From the NCBI RefSeq assembly GCF_025971925.1, contig NZ_JAPDHV010000004.1, positions 186,001 to 250,000 on the forward strand: DNA of 64,000 nt. Direction: 5' to 3'. This document shows, piece after piece, positions 6,812 through 12,942 of this stretch. The notes under the pieces were generated by a model. It was given only the letters and a program-made list of their open reading frames with translations. It did no database searches and had not been told where the DNA came from. The stretch's first letter is position 1; each line of letters opens with the position of its first letter. Source of the DNA: Chryseobacterium oryctis (GTDB lineage: Bacteria > Bacteroidota > Bacteroidia > Flavobacteriales > Weeksellaceae). The position numbers and the translations under genes are program-made.

Positions 6812-7448
6812 CTATTTAATAAATGGAAATTTTTTTTCAAGATTTTTGTACTCGGTCATAACCTGATATTTATTTTCATATATTTTCATATCCTTTGTAA
6901 ATATTAAATCTGTCACACCCTTTTCAGTAATCATATTTTTACTTGTTATTTGATAAAAATATTCAACTTCATACATACATAAATTTAAACTATCTTTTTT
7001 GACTAATATTTGTTCATAATGTTTTATTTGTTTTTTAATAAAGTCAATAGAATCCCTCAGAACATTAGATTTTGCTTCATTTTCTTTTACAGACTTATAT
7101 TCTGACTTATTTACGTAGTCTTCATGCATTTGCGAACCAAATTCATCAGTTCCATATTTTAATTCGTTCAAATCTTTCGGCGATTTTGATTGTGATAATA
7201 AATGGTTTTTATATCTATATAATTGACATATATATATATATATACAATTCATCTTTATCAGACAATGTGTCAATTTTTAATATTCTCAATGAGTCTAAGG
7301 ATTTAAAATCTGCATCTTTTTTGAACTCTTCGCTAAAATAAATTTTTGCAGTTTTTAGAAATTCTTTTCTTTGTAATTTTTGTTCGTCTTTACATCCAAA
7401 TAAAATTGGTAAAATAAACACTAAAATTAGCTTGTAAATATTTTTCAT
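6812..7448 (-). pseudogene. Lipoprotein interrupted at a (TA)n tract (cassette gene, possibly phase-variable)
   Basis: The first frame (7448-7215) starts MKNIYKLILVFILPILFGC, a lipoprotein signal with Cys19, and continues to DTLSDKDELYIYIYMSII, where it stops. The rest lies in the next frame (about 7245-6812), from QLYRYKNHLLSQSKSPKD to KKFPFIK. The break is at a tract of 8.5 AT units (7228-7244). Adding one TA unit, or losing two, would join the frames into about 211 residues. The C-terminal part is helical (RDSIDFIKKQIKHYEQILVK). Function unknown. Slippage at the tract could switch the protein on and off; a dead gene or a read error is also possible. Confidence 0.65.
7228..7244. repeat. Dinucleotide (AT)8.5 tract inside a coding region
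   Basis: An uninterrupted run ATATATATATATATATA within the lipoprotein cassette gene. Such tracts slip during replication; here gain of one unit or loss of two would restore the frame. Confidence 0.9.
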
Positions 7449-7471
7449 GGATGCAGTCTTTAAAAAATTGC

Positions 7472-7665
7472 AGATAACGGAAAAAGTATTGGCGAAGTGC
7501 GGGCTTTCGAAGAACTAAATGTTCAAGAACGACCAAACATAGCCAATATTTTTTCAATGGAACTAAATTAAACAAAAATGTGGAATTGAAAAATAATGGC
7601 GGATTAAAAAGTGTAATTTTTCAACTTATTACAAAACCCCGCATTTTGTCAATACAATGTTAGCT
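7472..7665 (-). repeat. attC-like element 2 (194 bp)
   Basis: Bounded by AGATAAC (7472-7478) and GTTAGCT (7659-7665). Outer arms: AGTATTGGCGAAGTGCGGG with CCCCGCATTTTGTCAATAC. Inner arms: GCCAATATTTTTTCAAT with ATTGAAAAATAATGGC. The loop between the inner arms holds GGAACTAAATTAAACAAAAA, shared with elements 3 and 4. Confidence 0.88.
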
Positions 7666-8112
7666 GATGGCGTTACTGTAAAGATTATAAATTATTTTAA
7701 ATTTTTCGACGAAGTTAATATCATAACTATTATTTTGAGATTCTAACCATTTAGTTTTTAGATAAATATCATCTATTAATTCAGTTTTTTTTGATATTCC
7801 ATTGTCTAAAAACTCCAAATATTGAATAAGAATTTCTGAATTTCTTTGTTCGGATAGAAGAAAAGATTTTGCAAAAATAATTCCTGTATCATAATTAGAA
7901 GATTTGTTGTCCTTTATTTCTAAAATTCCATCAACTAAAATAGTTCTTTGTAAATCACTCCATTCATCTAATTGATTATTTAAATTTTCCCAATCCTCAT
8001 ATTTTAGTTTTTGAAGAGGGTAAATTAAATCATTTATTAATCCAAGTTCAAGATATTCTTGCTCCTGTTCAAGAGATTCTATAATTTTTTTTATTTTCTG
8101 AATTTTTTGCAT
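7660..8112 (-). CDS. Unknown 150-residue soluble protein (cassette gene)
   Basis: A mostly helical, acidic protein with no signal peptide and no membrane segment. Features: a first coiled helix (QKIKKIIESLEQEQEYLELG), a W-rich centre (YEDWENLNNQLDEWSDLQ), then paired helices (ILIQYLEFLDNGISKKTELI). The size, acidity and helical repeats resemble immunity or antitoxin proteins, but this is only an impression. The ATG is 26 bases inside the cassette start. The TAA stop lies within the GTTAGCT core (7659-7665), so the gene fills its cassette almost exactly. Confidence 0.6.
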   Translation of the reverse strand: MQKIQKIKKIIESLEQEQEYLELGLINDLIYPLQKLKYEDWENLNNQLDEWSDLQRTILVDGILEIKDNKSSNYDTGIIFAKSFLLSEQRNSEILIQYLEFLDNGISKKTELIDDIYLKTKWLESQNNSYDINFVEKFKIIYNLYSNAIS

Positions 8113-8131
8113 AATGCTGGTAAACGCTTTC

Positions 8132-8323
8132 AGCTAACGAAAAAGTATTTGCGAAGTGCGGGCTGAATTTAACTGCAAGTTCAATTCAGACTGAGCGAAG
8201 CAAAATGCTTTTTCAGATTGTTAAATTACAAATAAAATCAAGATGAAAAGCATTTTTGCGGATAAATGATTGATGCTTTTCAACTTTGGTTTAAATCCGC
8301 ATTTTGCAAATACACTGTTATCT
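8132..8323 (-). repeat. attC-like element 1 (192 bp, nearest the integrase)
   Basis: Bounded by AGCTAAC (8132-8138) and GTTATCT (8317-8323). The outer arms are the best paired of the set: TATTTGCGAAGTGCGG with CCGCATTTTGCAAATA, followed by AAGTTCAA with TTCAACTTT. The inner arms GCAAAATGCTTTTTCAGAT and ATGAAAAGCATTTTTGC replace the GCCAATATT arms of other copies, so the inner stem varies while pairing is kept. Confidence 0.88.
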
Positions 8324-8782
8324 GCTGTTCTTTTTTAGTTTTATTGTAGGTTTAAATTCAATTTCTTCACAAGCATAACATCCTTCTTTTCTGAAAGATT
8401 TATAATCGTCAAATTCTGTTTTATAATTTTCGTAACCTGCTTTTGAAACTTTAAACTCTGCAAAACACCATGCAATTGGTAAATCAAAAGGTGTATGAAA
8501 CCAATCAATACGAGATTTTTGGTCAAGAAAAAAGTAGCCGTTTTTGTCAGTCAATACTGTTTGAAACTCATATTCAGAACTTTCTTCATAACCCCATTTT
8601 TCGTTCTTCCAATTTTTTTCCTCAATTCTTGAAACATACGCATCTTTAATTGGAATTCCATTTTCATCAATAACTTTTCCTGAAATTTTCGGTAAATAAA
8701 TTACTTTTTGTGGACGAATAAAAAGTAGAAGAATCAAAATTCCTAAAATTGTGAAAATTACTTTTATGACACGATTTTTCAT
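8318..8782 (-). CDS. Carboxypeptidase-regulatory-like fold protein, membrane-anchored (first cassette gene)
   Basis: 154 residues from MKNRVIKVIF at 8782. Residues 5-22 form a membrane anchor. The rest matches the carboxypeptidase regulatory-like (Ig-type beta-sandwich) fold: ISGKVIDENGIPIKDAYVSR, a later TVLTDKNGYFFLDQ, and FKVSKAGYENYKTEF. A C-Y-A-C pair near the C-terminus is unusual and may be redox-active or bind a metal. A longer frame to 8827 was rejected because it crosses the cassette boundary into the attI-like region. The start is only 9 bases from the GTTATCT core, and the TAA stop is inside the opposite core (8317-8323). It would be the most strongly expressed cassette if transcription comes from the attI side. 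Confidence 0.7.
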   Translation of the reverse strand: MKNRVIKVIFTILGILILLLFIRPQKVIYLPKISGKVIDENGIPIKDAYVSRIEEKNWKNEKWGYEESSEYEFQTVLTDKNGYFFLDQKSRIDWFHTPFDLPIAWCFAEFKVSKAGYENYKTEFDDYKSFRKEGCYACEEIEFKPTIKLKKNSR

Positions 8783-8824
8783 AGAATAGCAGATAACGTC
8801 TAAATATACGCATTGCGCTAATAT

Positions 8825-8832
8825 CAAATATA
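8825..8832 (-). promoter_or_regulatory. Candidate cassette promoter -7 box
   Basis: The minus strand reads TATATTTG, matching the Bacteroidota -7 consensus TAnnTTTG, about 43 bases upstream of the first cassette ATG. No clear TTTG is seen at -33. By position it would serve as the cassette promoter (Pc). Confidence 0.4.
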
Positions 8833-8871
8833 CATTATTGCGTCTATTTTTCTTAGTAATACGTAAAGTTG

Positions 8872-8904
8872 TTGTAAATCAGTGGATTATTTTTTATATA
8901 TTTG
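8872..8904 (+). promoter_or_regulatory. Candidate integrase promoter
   Basis: TTG at 8872-8874, a 22-base spacer, then TATATTTG at 8897-8904. This fits the Bacteroidota sigma-A consensus (TTG at -33, TAnnTTTG at -7) with slightly long spacing. The integrase ATG is at 8928. Confidence 0.5.
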
Positions 8905-8927
8905 GATAAACGCATAAATGATTTAGA

Positions 8928-9760
8928 ATGGATAATAAATATTTAGAAAAGTTTATTGATATACTTTTACTTCAAAGATATTCTGATAAAAGTATAAGAA
9001 CTTATAAGTTCCATATAAGTTTTTTTCTAAAAGTCTCGGTTAAATATTCTCCTGAAGAAATTACACAAAAACAACTTGAAGATTTTATTTTTTGGTTGTA
9101 GATAAAAAGAAAGTTGGGCAATCTTATCAAAAAGCAATGATTGCTTCTCTTACAAAGTTTTATAAAGAAGTTTTTCAAAGAAATATTAATCTTAAACATC
9201 TTTACCCTACAAGAAAAGAATATAAATTACCAAGATTCCTGACAAAACAAGAGGTTAAAAAACTATTAGAATCCATAGAAAATTTAAAACATAAGGCGAT
9301 TCTTACGACAATTTATTCATGTGGGTTGCGTCTAAGTGAAGTACTGGAGCTGAAGTTGTCAGATATTAAAACGGAAGGAAAGATAATATTGATAAGACAA
9401 TCTAAAGGAAATAAAGATAGAGTTGTTGCATTATCTCCAAGACTACTTGATTTATTAAGAGATTATTATATCATGTATCAACCTCAAAATTATTTATTTG
9501 AAGGTAAATTTAATGAAAAATATTCTGAAAGAAGTGTTCAACAGGTTCTTAAAGACTCTTTGATAAAAGCTAATATTACTTCTCCGGCCACTGTTCATAC
9601 ATTAAGACATTCATATGCAACACATCTATTAGAAAATGGAACGGATATAAGAATTATTAAAGAACTTTTAGGACATAACAATATCAAAACAACTGAAATA
9701 TATACCCATATAACTGATATTAGCAAGAGTAATATCAAAAGTCCACTGGATTTTTTGTAA
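8928..9760 (+). CDS. Tyrosine recombinase of the cassette array (integron-type integrase), one frame break
   Basis: The first frame starts ATG at 8928 (MDNKYLEKFIDILLLQRYSD) and holds the SAM-like N-terminal domain. It stops at 9099-9101, just after a T6 run (9088-9093). A seventh T would join it to the open frame 9092-9760 and give 277 residues. All catalytic residues are present; in the joined protein: R135 (SCGLR), K160/K163 (KGNKDR), H214 and R217 (HTLRH), H240 (LLGH), Y249 (EIYTH). The end NIKSPLDFL resembles the end of IntI1. Only about 48 residues separate KGNKDR from HTLRH, so the extra helical insertion of canonical IntI is absent. It is divergent from the cassettes, as IntI usually is. 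Without the frame fix, a TTG start at 9092 would give a protein lacking the N-terminal domain. Confidence 0.8.
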
Positions 9761-9797
9761 AAATCAATTGAAATTAAAGATAAATGCCATGAAAGAA

Positions 9798-9822
9798 TCT
9801 CATAAATCTGGCTTATATGAGA
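9798..9822 (+). terminator. Weak hairpin after the integrase gene
   Basis: TCTCATA (9798-9804) pairs with TATGAGA (9816-9822), followed by AATTTTAT. The stem is only 7 bp and the T-run is poor, so termination would be weak. It lies between the integrase and scoA. Confidence 0.35.
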
Positions 9823-9862
9823 AATTTTATTAATTTTAAACCAACAGAAAATCTAATATTTC

Positions 9863-10561
9863 ATGATAGATAAAAGAGTAAAAAATGCAAAGGAAGCCAT
9901 TGAAGGTATTAAAGATGGTATGACTTTGATGCTTGGTGGGTTTGGACTTTGCGGGATTCCTGAAAACTCAATTAATGCTTTGGTAGAAAGCGATGTAAAA
10001 GATTTAACATGTATTTCGAATAATGCGGGAGTTGATGATTTCGGATTGGGATTATTGCTTCATAAAAGACAAATCAAAAAAATGATTTCTTCTTATGTAG
10101 GAGAAAATGCCGAGTTTGAAAGACAAATGCTTTCCGGAGAATTAGAGGTTGAATTGACTCCACAAGGTACTTTGGCTGAAAAATGTAGAGCTGCACAAGC
10201 GGGTATTCCTGCTTTTTACACACCTGCAGGTTTCGGAACTGAGGTCGCGGAAGGTAAGGAAGTTAAAAATTTTGAAGGAAAACCTCATATTTTAGAACAT
10301 GCTTATAAAGCAGATTTTTCAATAGTTAAGGCTTGGAAAGGGGATCATGCGGGAAATCTTATTTTTAAAGGTTCGGCAAGAAATTTCAACCATCCAATGG
10401 CAGGAGCTGCAAAAATCACCATTGCTGAGGTGGAAGAATTGGTAGAACCAGGAGAATTAGATCCCAATCAGATTCATATTCCTGGGATTATGATTCAGAG
10501 AATTTTCCAAGGGGAGAAATTTGAAAAGAGAATTGAACAAAGAACAACCAGAAAAAAATAA
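9863..10561 (+). CDS. scoA: 3-oxoacid CoA-transferase subunit A
   Basis: 232 residues. The alpha subunit of succinyl-CoA:3-ketoacid CoA-transferase, which moves CoA from succinyl-CoA to acetoacetate in ketone-body and leucine breakdown. The family I CoA-transferase motif [10 protein letters not shown] is at residues 25-34. [12 protein letters not shown], the [15 protein letters not shown] strand-helix and KGSARNFN follow in the normal order. Length is normal. The beta subunit starts five bases after its stop, so the two are co-transcribed and probably form a heterotetramer in the cytoplasm. It marks the return to ordinary chromosome after the cassette array. Confidence 0.93.
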   Translation: MIDKRVKNAKEAIEGIKDGMTLMLGGFGLCGIPENSINALVESDVKDLTCISNNAGVDDFGLGLLLHKRQIKKMISSYVGENAEFERQMLSGELEVELTPQGTLAEKCRAAQAGIPAFYTPAGFGTEVAEGKEVKNFEGKPHILEHAYKADFSIVKAWKGDHAGNLIFKGSARNFNHPMAGAAKITIAEVEELVEPGELDPNQIHIPGIMIQRIFQGEKFEKRIEQRTTRKK

Positions 10562-10566
10562 GCAGA

Positions 10567-11220
10567 ATGTTAAGTAAAGAAGATATTGCAAGACGTATTT
10601 CCAAAGAGGTAAAAGACGGATATTACGTAAATTTAGGAATCGGAATTCCTACTCTGGTTGCCAATTATGTTCCTGAAAACCTTTCTGTAGAGTTTCAGAG
10701 TGAGAACGGAGTTCTTGGGATGGGACCTTTTCCTTACGAAGGTGAAGAAGATGCAGATATTATTAACGCAGGAAAACAAACGATTACGATTTTACCGGGA
10801 GGTTCATTCTTTGATTCTGCTTTTAGTTTCGGAATGATAAGAAGCAAAAAAGTTGATTTAACGATTCTTGGAGCAATGGAAGTTTCCGAAAACGGAGATA
10901 TTGCCAACTGGAAAATCCCCGGGAAAATGGTGAAAGGTATGGGAGGAGCGATGGATTTGGTAGCTTCTGCCGAAAATATTATCGTTGCCATGATGCACGT
11001 AAATAAAGCGGGAGAAAGTAAAATCCTGAAAAAATGTACACTTCCTTTAACCGGAGTAAACTGCGTGAAAAGAGTGGTGACAGAATTAGCCGTTTTGGAT
11101 GTTACTCCTCAAGGTTTTAAATTGGTTGAAAGAGCACCCGGAGTTTCTGTTGAGCATATTATAAAATCTACGGAAGCAGAGCTTATCATTGAAGGAGATA
11201 TTCCTGAAATGCAGTTTTAG
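10567..11220 (+). CDS. scoB: 3-oxoacid CoA-transferase subunit B
   Basis: 217 residues. The beta subunit holds the catalytic glutamate that forms the glutamyl-CoA thioester: Glu46 in the motif QSENGVLGMGP. GIGIPTLVANY (24-34) and LPGGSFFDSA follow the family pattern. It has normal length and a clear strong terminator right after it, so the scoAB transcript ends here. The dimer with ScoA acts in the cytoplasm. Confidence 0.93.
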   Translation: MLSKEDIARRISKEVKDGYYVNLGIGIPTLVANYVPENLSVEFQSENGVLGMGPFPYEGEEDADIINAGKQTITILPGGSFFDSAFSFGMIRSKKVDLTILGAMEVSENGDIANWKIPGKMVKGMGGAMDLVASAENIIVAMMHVNKAGESKILKKCTLPLTGVNCVKRVVTELAVLDVTPQGFKLVERAPGVSVEHIIKSTEAELIIEGDIPEMQF

Positions 11221-11238
11221 CGTTTAAACAAAATAAAT

Positions 11239-11273
11239 AAAATGCCGTTTCAGAGATTGAAACGGCATTTTTT
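11239..11273 (+). terminator. Strong Rho-independent terminator of scoAB
   Basis: AAATGCCGTTTC pairs with GAAACGGCATTT around the loop AGAGATT, with T-rich sequence after it. Since A-runs flank it on the left, it could also work on the minus strand for the porin gene. Confidence 0.9.
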
Positions 11274-11343
11274 CTACAAAAAAATCATTTTATATCAGTT
11301 AAACTATGATAAAATGAGATATGAATATAATAATAGAGTGCTT

Positions 11344-12024
11344 TTAGAATAAGAATTTAAACCCGAAAGATAATGTTGAAATAGCATTTCCGTTAGGTCC
11401 AAATATCGCCTTGTTGTAATCTGGAGCTACTGTAGCAATGTGAGCTAGAGAGAAATCTGTTGTTTTGATATCTTTTACTGTTCCTGGGTAGTTTTTAATA
11501 GTAGTAAATGATAAATTAGCCAGATTGTAAGAGAATTCTACAGTAAAGTGTTTAGTAAGAACATAATCAAAACCTCCTGATAAAGCCAACCCAAACTGAT
11601 TTACTTTAATATCGCTATCCGGAACAGCTTGTCCGGCTGCTGTTACTTTAGTTTTTCCTGAAATAATTGGAACAGCCAATTGTCCGAAGAAGAACAGACC
11701 ACCATGTATATTCCAATATTTTCTAGCCAATGGTTCTACAACTAATAAATTGGTTTTTAAAGTAACATCTTCTGCAAATTGGTTTGTAGACTTTACTCCA
11801 ACGTTACCTACAGCAACTCCAACAGCTGTAGAAGGAGCTACGAAATAACCAACAATAGGTAAAATAGTAGTACTTGTTGATTTGCCGGATTCTGAACCGT
11901 CATTTGTACTTTGATAACCAACCTGCGCAGATGCAAACCAAGTTCCTTTTAAACCTTCATTTTTTTCCTGAGCATTTGTCAGCCCCATTATAACTAGAAA
12001 ACTAGCTAATAATAATTTTTTCAT
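11344..12024 (-). CDS. Outer-membrane beta-barrel protein (porin-like)
   Basis: 226 residues from MKKLLLASFLVIMGLTNAQE, a signal peptide cut after N-A. Start 12024 is chosen over 12030 because it gives the cleaner signal peptide. The mature part has alternating strands (GTWFASAQVGYQST, TTILPIVGYFVAPSTAVGVA, ending TLSFGFKFLF), typical of small eight-stranded barrels with a terminal aromatic residue. Function is probably structural or small-solute passage. A -7-like TACATTTG (minus strand, 12060-12053) and a tandem operator-like repeat lie upstream, so it is probably regulated. Confidence 0.75.
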   Translation of the reverse strand: MKKLLLASFLVIMGLTNAQEKNEGLKGTWFASAQVGYQSTNDGSESGKSTSTTILPIVGYFVAPSTAVGVAVGNVGVKSTNQFAEDVTLKTNLLVVEPLARKYWNIHGGLFFFGQLAVPIISGKTKVTAAGQAVPDSDIKVNQFGLALSGGFDYVLTKHFTVEFSYNLANLSFTTIKNYPGTVKDIKTTDFSLAHIATVAPDYNKAIFGPNGNAISTLSFGFKFLF

Positions 12025-12030
12025 GTCCAT

Positions 12031-12451
12031 ATATTTAGTTTGTTAACACTTTCAAATGTAGCTGTGTTTGAGGTGTTTAGGGCTATGTATTTAGGTGACA
12101 TTTGTCATTTTGACATTTATCATTTTTGGAAAAAATCATATATTTTATTTTTAAATTTACAGTAAATTGGGGTGTGTTTTTGTTTGTATTTAAAATAAAT
12201 ATAATATGTGTTGAATTGTATTTGTTTATAAAGTCATGTCTTTTTTCAAGAAAATTTTGTAAGTAATAAATACATATTTTAGAATTAAATTTTCAATTGA
12301 ATTTAGTTGTTTTTTCATAAAAAAGAAAGCTAATATATGTCATAGCTAAACTTCCGTAAAACTATAATTTGTTCACTAACTTTGAGTAGAACAAAGGGAA
12401 TGGAAGATTTTAGTCAGTGAAAATTTTTAAAACAATTAAATCAAAAATATT
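12031..12451. other. 421-bp AT-rich divergent intergenic region
   Basis: It holds the upstream regions of the porin gene (minus) and the CBS gene (plus). Seen in it are the tandem TGACATT repeats (12096-12122), a TACATTTG -7 box for the porin and TAACTTTG (12377-12384) as a -7 box for the CBS gene. The rest (12130-12350) is T-rich; no reading frame or stable hairpin is apparent. Confidence 0.6.
12096..12122 (-). promoter_or_regulatory. Tandem operator-like repeats upstream of porin
   Basis: TGACATTTGTCA (12096-12107) and TGACATTTATCA (12111-12122): two units with a 15-bp period, each a short inverted repeat (TGACA-TT-TGTCA and TGACA-TT-TATCA). They lie 36-70 bases upstream of the porin -7 box, where an activator could bind. 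The regulator is unknown. Confidence 0.45.
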
Positions 12452-12880
12452 ATGAAACAAAGAGTTCCTGTATCACAGATTATGACTAAAGATTTAATAA
12501 CTCTTAATCTTTCACAATCGTTGTATGACGCTGAAAAATTATTTAAAAATAATAATATCAGACATATACCTGTGGTTGAAAATAATAAGTTGTTAGGAGT
12601 TTTAAGCTATTCGGATTTATTGAAAATCAGTTATGCAGATGTAGATGAATCGGGTGATGCTGAAGATGTTCCCGTTTCTGCAGTAGTATATGATATGTTC
12701 AGTATTTCGCAGGTGATGACCAAAGCTCCAATCACTGTAGAGCCTGACACTACAATTAAAGAAGTTGCGGAGATTCTATCACAACAAAGTTTTCATTCCA
12801 TTCCTATCGTTGAAAACGGAGAATTGAAAGGAATTGTAACGACAACAGATATTTTAAAATATTTATTACAGCAATATTAA
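12452..12880 (+). CDS. CBS-domain protein
   Basis: 142 residues made of two CBS motifs: VSQIMTKDLITLNLSQSLYD to RHIPVVENNKLLGVLSYSDL (about 5-60), and ISQVMTKAPITVEPDTTIKE to HSIPIVENGELKGIVTTTDI (about 84-140). Paired CBS motifs form a Bateman domain that binds adenine nucleotides and senses energy state. There is no attached enzyme, so it acts as a stand-alone sensor with an unknown partner. A terminator follows directly. Confidence 0.88.
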   Translation: MKQRVPVSQIMTKDLITLNLSQSLYDAEKLFKNNNIRHIPVVENNKLLGVLSYSDLLKISYADVDESGDAEDVPVSAVVYDMFSISQVMTKAPITVEPDTTIKEVAEILSQQSFHSIPIVENGELKGIVTTTDILKYLLQQY

Positions 12881-12918
12881 AAAAAGCCTCTTAAATCTAT
12901 GGATTTGAGAGGCTTTTT
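12881..12918. terminator. Bidirectional terminator between converging genes
   Basis: AAAAAGCCTCTTAAATC pairs with GATTTGAGAGGCTTTTT. A-run on the left and T-run on the right, so it can end both the CBS transcript and the DUF4197 transcript. Confidence 0.9.
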
Positions 12919-12942
12919 AAGTTAATTGGTTATTTTTAAATG

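Larger units (their letters stand above)
8791..8927. other. attI-like region between integrase and first cassette
   Basis: The first cassette joins at AGATAACG (8791-8798). Next to the junction lie two direct repeats about 25 bases apart: TAAATATACGCATTGCGCTA (8801-8820) and CAAATATACATTATTGCGTC (8825-8844). In known integrons the attI site carries integrase-binding direct repeats beside the core, so these are candidates. The region also holds promoter-like boxes facing both ways. Confidence 0.55.
1160..9760 (-). mobile_element. Integron-like gene-cassette array with its recombinase
   Basis: A recombinase gene, an attI-like region, then five well-formed cassettes separated by 192-194-bp attC-like palindromes, then decayed cassettes to about 1160. 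Cassettes point away from the recombinase except the MarR/DUF2798 cassette. Each cassette has matching inverted termini of its own: GTTATCTGCT (8788-8797 and 8317-8326), GTTAGCTGA with extension to about 20 bases (8138 and 7659 side), GTTATCTGCA (7478 and 6796 side), GTTATGTGTARTATT (6615 and 5981 side), and TTARCTGYARCTATAA (about 5799 and 4685 side). Integron cassettes show this because the 5' end of the cassette belonged to its own attC before insertion. Confidence 0.75.

Noticed and set aside
6589..6840. Reading frame of 83 codons on the minus strand
   Set aside because: It covers attC-like element 3 and the end of the lipoprotein gene in another frame.
7072..7341. Plus-strand frame through the AT tract (89 codons)
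   Set aside because: Antisense to the lipoprotein gene; its YIYIYIY run is just the dinucleotide repeat.
4497..8323. Regularly spaced repeats suggesting a CRISPR array
   Set aside because: The repeats are about 190 bp, palindromic and separated by 500-1100 bp of coding sequence. There is no short repeat-spacer pattern and no cas gene.
8928..9760. Prophage or integrative element marked by the tyrosine recombinase
   Set aside because: No phage structural, lysis or mobilisation gene and no tRNA target are nearby. The neighbours are cassette-type genes with core sites.
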